DNA from: an uncultured Duodenibacillus sp.
GTDB taxonomy: Bacteria; Pseudomonadota; Gammaproteobacteria; Burkholderiales; Burkholderiaceae_F
Direction of reading: 5' to 3'
Assembly: GCA_944390745.1 (NCBI GenBank)
Contig: CALXQK010000005.1
Span: 62,001-126,000 of the forward strand
DNA: 64,000 nt
Shown: positions 62,361 through 64,000 of the stretch, one piece after another
Numbering within the stretch: the stretch's first letter is position 1
Layout: each line of letters opens with the position of its first letter
The notes under the pieces: generated by a model
The model's input: the letters and a program-made list of their open reading frames with translations, nothing else
The model's database searches: none
Told to the model about the DNA's origin: nothing
Made by a program: the position numbers and the translations under genes

Positions 62361-63008
62361 CTACCTGCGGTAGCGCCGGCCCGAGCCCACCAGCACGCCC
62401 TCAATCTGAAAGTCGTCGTACTCGCCGGGGTGAATGACCGGGTAGGCGCCGGAGGCGTTTTCAGGGTGCAGCTCCGGGACGCCGGCGACGATCTTCAGGC
62501 GCTTGAGCGTGAAGTCTCCGTGCAGGTACGCCAAAACGATGTCGCCGCTTCGCGGCTCCACCGAGCGGTCGATGATGAGGATGTCGCCCTCGCGGATGCC
62601 TGCGTCGATCATCGAGTCGCCCTGGGCCTCGACGATGTAGGTGGCGTCCTGGTGGCGCACGAAGTAGTCGTTCAGCGACAGCTCCTCGCTCGCGTAGTCA
62701 AGCGCCGGAGACGGAAACCCGCAGACGGCGAGCATGTCGACGAACTTCACGGGCGGGTCGCCCGCGGCGACGCGGCGCACCGCGGGCGCCCTGCCGCGGA
62801 TGCCCGCGCGCGCGGCCGACTCGATCAGCGGCCGCAGAAAGTCGGCGCCGCCAAGCTTGTGCGCTGCCTCGGCCACCTCCTCGGTGACGCGCACCTGCAG
62901 GTTGACGCGATAGGGCGAGGCGCCCTTGCAGGGGCGCCCCCGCGGGCGGCGTCCCTCGGGGCGCTGCGGCTTTTGCGGCTCGGATCTGCGGCGGTTGGTC
63001 TCGGGCAT
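62361..63008 (-). CDS. umuD: UmuD-like S24 peptidase with N-terminal DNA-binding-like region
   Basis: Self-cleaving translesion-polymerase subunit of the LexA/UmuD family. The C-terminal 125 residues match UmuD: the cleavage site Cys-Gly in VCGFPSPALDY (residues 96-97), catalytic Ser132 in GDSMIDAGI and Lys169 in FTLKRLK, with the same 37-residue spacing as Ser60/Lys97 of E. coli. At 215 residues it is about 75 longer than UmuD. The extra N-terminus has an AT-hook-like RPRGRPCKG and a stretch like a ribbon-helix-helix domain (VNLQVRVTEEVAEAAHKLGG). It is divergent from umuC rather than in the usual umuDC order. Start at ATG 63008 is likely; the frame stays open to 63134. Confidence 0.85.
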   Translation of the reverse strand: MPETNRRRSEPQKPQRPEGRRPRGRPCKGASPYRVNLQVRVTEEVAEAAHKLGGADFLRPLIESAARAGIRGRAPAVRRVAAGDPPVKFVDMLAVCGFPSPALDYASEELSLNDYFVRHQDATYIVEAQGDSMIDAGIREGDILIIDRSVEPRSGDIVLAYLHGDFTLKRLKIVAGVPELHPENASGAYPVIHPGEYDDFQIEGVLVGSGRRYRR

Positions 63009-63062
63009 GGCGTGCTGAAGAGAAGGCAGGGGAAAACAGAGGCGGCAAGAAGCGGGGGACGA

Positions 63063-63133
63063 CGAAAAATCGCCCCGGACCTTGACAGATGAAAATTGTG
63101 TGCGAAAAAATCGACTCCAGGATGATTTTCGCA
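63063..63133. promoter_or_regulatory. Repeated CGAAAA motifs in the umuD/umuC promoter region
   Basis: CGAAAAATCG (63063-63072) and CGAAAAAATCG (63103-63113) are direct repeats 40 bases apart. TGCGAAAA (63101-63108) is inverted as TTTTCGCA (63126-63133). TTGACA (63082-63087) is a possible umuC -35 box. No CTGT-N8-ACAG LexA box was found. Confidence 0.45.
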
Positions 63134-63142
63134 TGCAAAAAA

Positions 63143-64000
63143 ATGAAGGCTCTCATCTTGAATCCGCCGGCAGGGACTTCTGCGCGCCTTTTTCTGCACA
63201 TGGACGCCAACGCCTTTTACTGCAGCTGCGAGCGGCTCTTTCGGCCGGAGCTGCGGCGCCGTCCCGTGGTCGTGCTCTCCAACAACGACGGCTGCATCGT
63301 GGCCCTCACGCGCGAGGCCAAGGCCCTGGGCCTGAAGCGCGGCGTGCCCTACTTCAAGGCGCGCGCCGTGCTTGAGGCCAACGGCGCGGCGGTCTTTTCC
63401 TCCAACTACGAGCTCTATCAGTCGATCTCCGGGCGCATGCAGCGCACGATTGCGGCCATGATTCCGGCCATGGAGTCCTATTCGATCGACGAGATCTTCG
63501 GCGACCTGACCGGACTCGGGCAGGGGAATGCGCAGGACTTGACGGACCTTGCGCAGCGCATCCGCGGGCGGGTGCGGCAGTGGGTGGGGATTCCGACCTG
63601 CGCGGGGATTGCCCCGACCAAGACGCTGGCCAAGCTGTGCGACCACTACGCCAAGACCTATCCGGCCTTTGACGGCGTCGTCAACTGGCTTGCGCTTGAC
63701 GAGGCGCGCCGCGAGCGCGCCATGGCCGCGACCCCGGTTGGGGAGGTCTGGGGCGTGGGCTCGCGCACGGAGGCGGCGCTTGCGGCCATGGGCGTTGAAA
63801 CGGCGCTCGATCTGGTGCGCATGGACCCCGGGCTCGTGCGGCGGCGCTTCGGGGTGGTTCTTGCGCGCACGCAGCGCGAGCTGCAGGGCGCAAGCTGCAT
63901 GCCGCTGCAGCCCGATGCCGCACCGCGGCAGCAGATCGTGCGCACGCGCAGCTTTGCCTCGGCGGTCGATTCGCTTGAGACGCTGATTGCCGCGGTGTCG
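63143..64000 (+). CDS. umuC: DNA polymerase V subunit UmuC, 3' end outside window
   Basis: Y-family translesion DNA polymerase. The first 286 residues are visible. Active-site carboxylates are in [12 protein letters not shown] and [44 protein letters not shown] and [15 protein letters not shown] are typical of UmuC/DinP-like enzymes in the UmuC branch, and the helix-hairpin-helix [16 protein letters not shown] follows. I start at the ATG at 63143 (MKALILN); an ATG at 63200 closer to the conserved core is possible, and neither has a clear Shine-Dalgarno. The frame is open to the window end. Confidence 0.93.
   Translation, partial: MKALILNPPAGTSARLFLHMDANAFYCSCERLFRPELRRRPVVVLSNNDGCIVALTREAKALGLKRGVPYFKARAVLEANGAAVFSSNYELYQSISGRMQRTIAAMIPAMESYSIDEIFGDLTGLGQGNAQDLTDLAQRIRGRVRQWVGIPTCAGIAPTKTLAKLCDHYAKTYPAFDGVVNWLALDEARRERAMAATPVGEVWGVGSRTEAALAAMGVETALDLVRMDPGLVRRRFGVVLARTQRELQGASCMPLQPDAAPRQQIVRTRSFASAVDSLETLIAAVS

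Noticed and set aside
63009..63142. LexA box controlling umuD/umuC
   Set aside because: No CTGT-N8-ACAG or close variant found in the intergenic region.

Overview
The window is a GC-rich, gene-dense piece of bacterial chromosome. Several gene neighbourhoods are typical of beta-proteobacteria of the order Burkholderiales: psd-pssA, dapC-dapD-dapE-prmB, smc-zipA-ligA, rpsP-rimM-trmD-rplS and xseB-ispA-dxs. A rubrerythrin, a periplasmic asparaginase, CstA and an NSS-type sodium symporter fit an amino-acid-using, low-oxygen host-associated member such as the Sutterellaceae. That family-level placement is inference; no rRNA gene is present to confirm it.

Layout. Bases 1-6000 hold phosphatidylethanolamine synthesis (psd, cut by the window edge, and pssA), an FAH-family enzyme, a pyridoxal kinase and the transporter CstA. 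Bases 6000-12950 are a minus-strand operon: queF, dapC, dapD, dapE (lysine/peptidoglycan precursor), prmB and the ABC-F protein YheS. Bases 13300-23170 are plus-strand core genes for chromosome and cell division (smc, zipA, ligA) and translation (rpsP, rimM, trmD, rplS); terminator-like hairpins interrupt the ribosomal operon. Bases 23250-29400 hold hslO, a gamma carbonic anhydrase, a PHP phosphoesterase, lplT and radA.

Bases 29500-40200 are the accessory zone. It starts with a decayed tyrosine integrase beside tRNA-Leu. Next come a UreE-like metallochaperone with a long His/Cys repeat tail, an OsmC protein and a rubrerythrin with a rubredoxin module at each end. Behind a strong terminator lies a compact three-gene module: a TerB_N/TerB_C protein, a BrxD-like (DUF2791) P-loop ATPase and a BrxHI/Lhr-like helicase, followed by a histone-deacetylase-like hydrolase whose possible upstream start overlaps the helicase stop. 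This module is the best candidate in the window for a poorly described DNA-processing or defence system; no BREX methylase or PglZ gene accompanies it.

Bases 40200-55230 return to housekeeping and metabolism: gluQ, ansB, a tRNA cluster (three identical Gly-GCC and one Cys-GCA), xseB-ispA-dxs (isoprenoids), murB, trhA, a GNAT enzyme, an exported M20 amidohydrolase, gpsA, aroC and an NSS transporter. Bases 55449-62230 hold rne, preceded by a 1.1 kb stretch with no convincing gene, an orphan amino-acid-binding protein and a homocysteine methyltransferase. The right edge (62361-64000) has a UmuD homologue with an extra N-terminal region that looks DNA-binding, divergent from a truncated umuC. No CRISPR array, rRNA operon or intact insertion sequence was seen.
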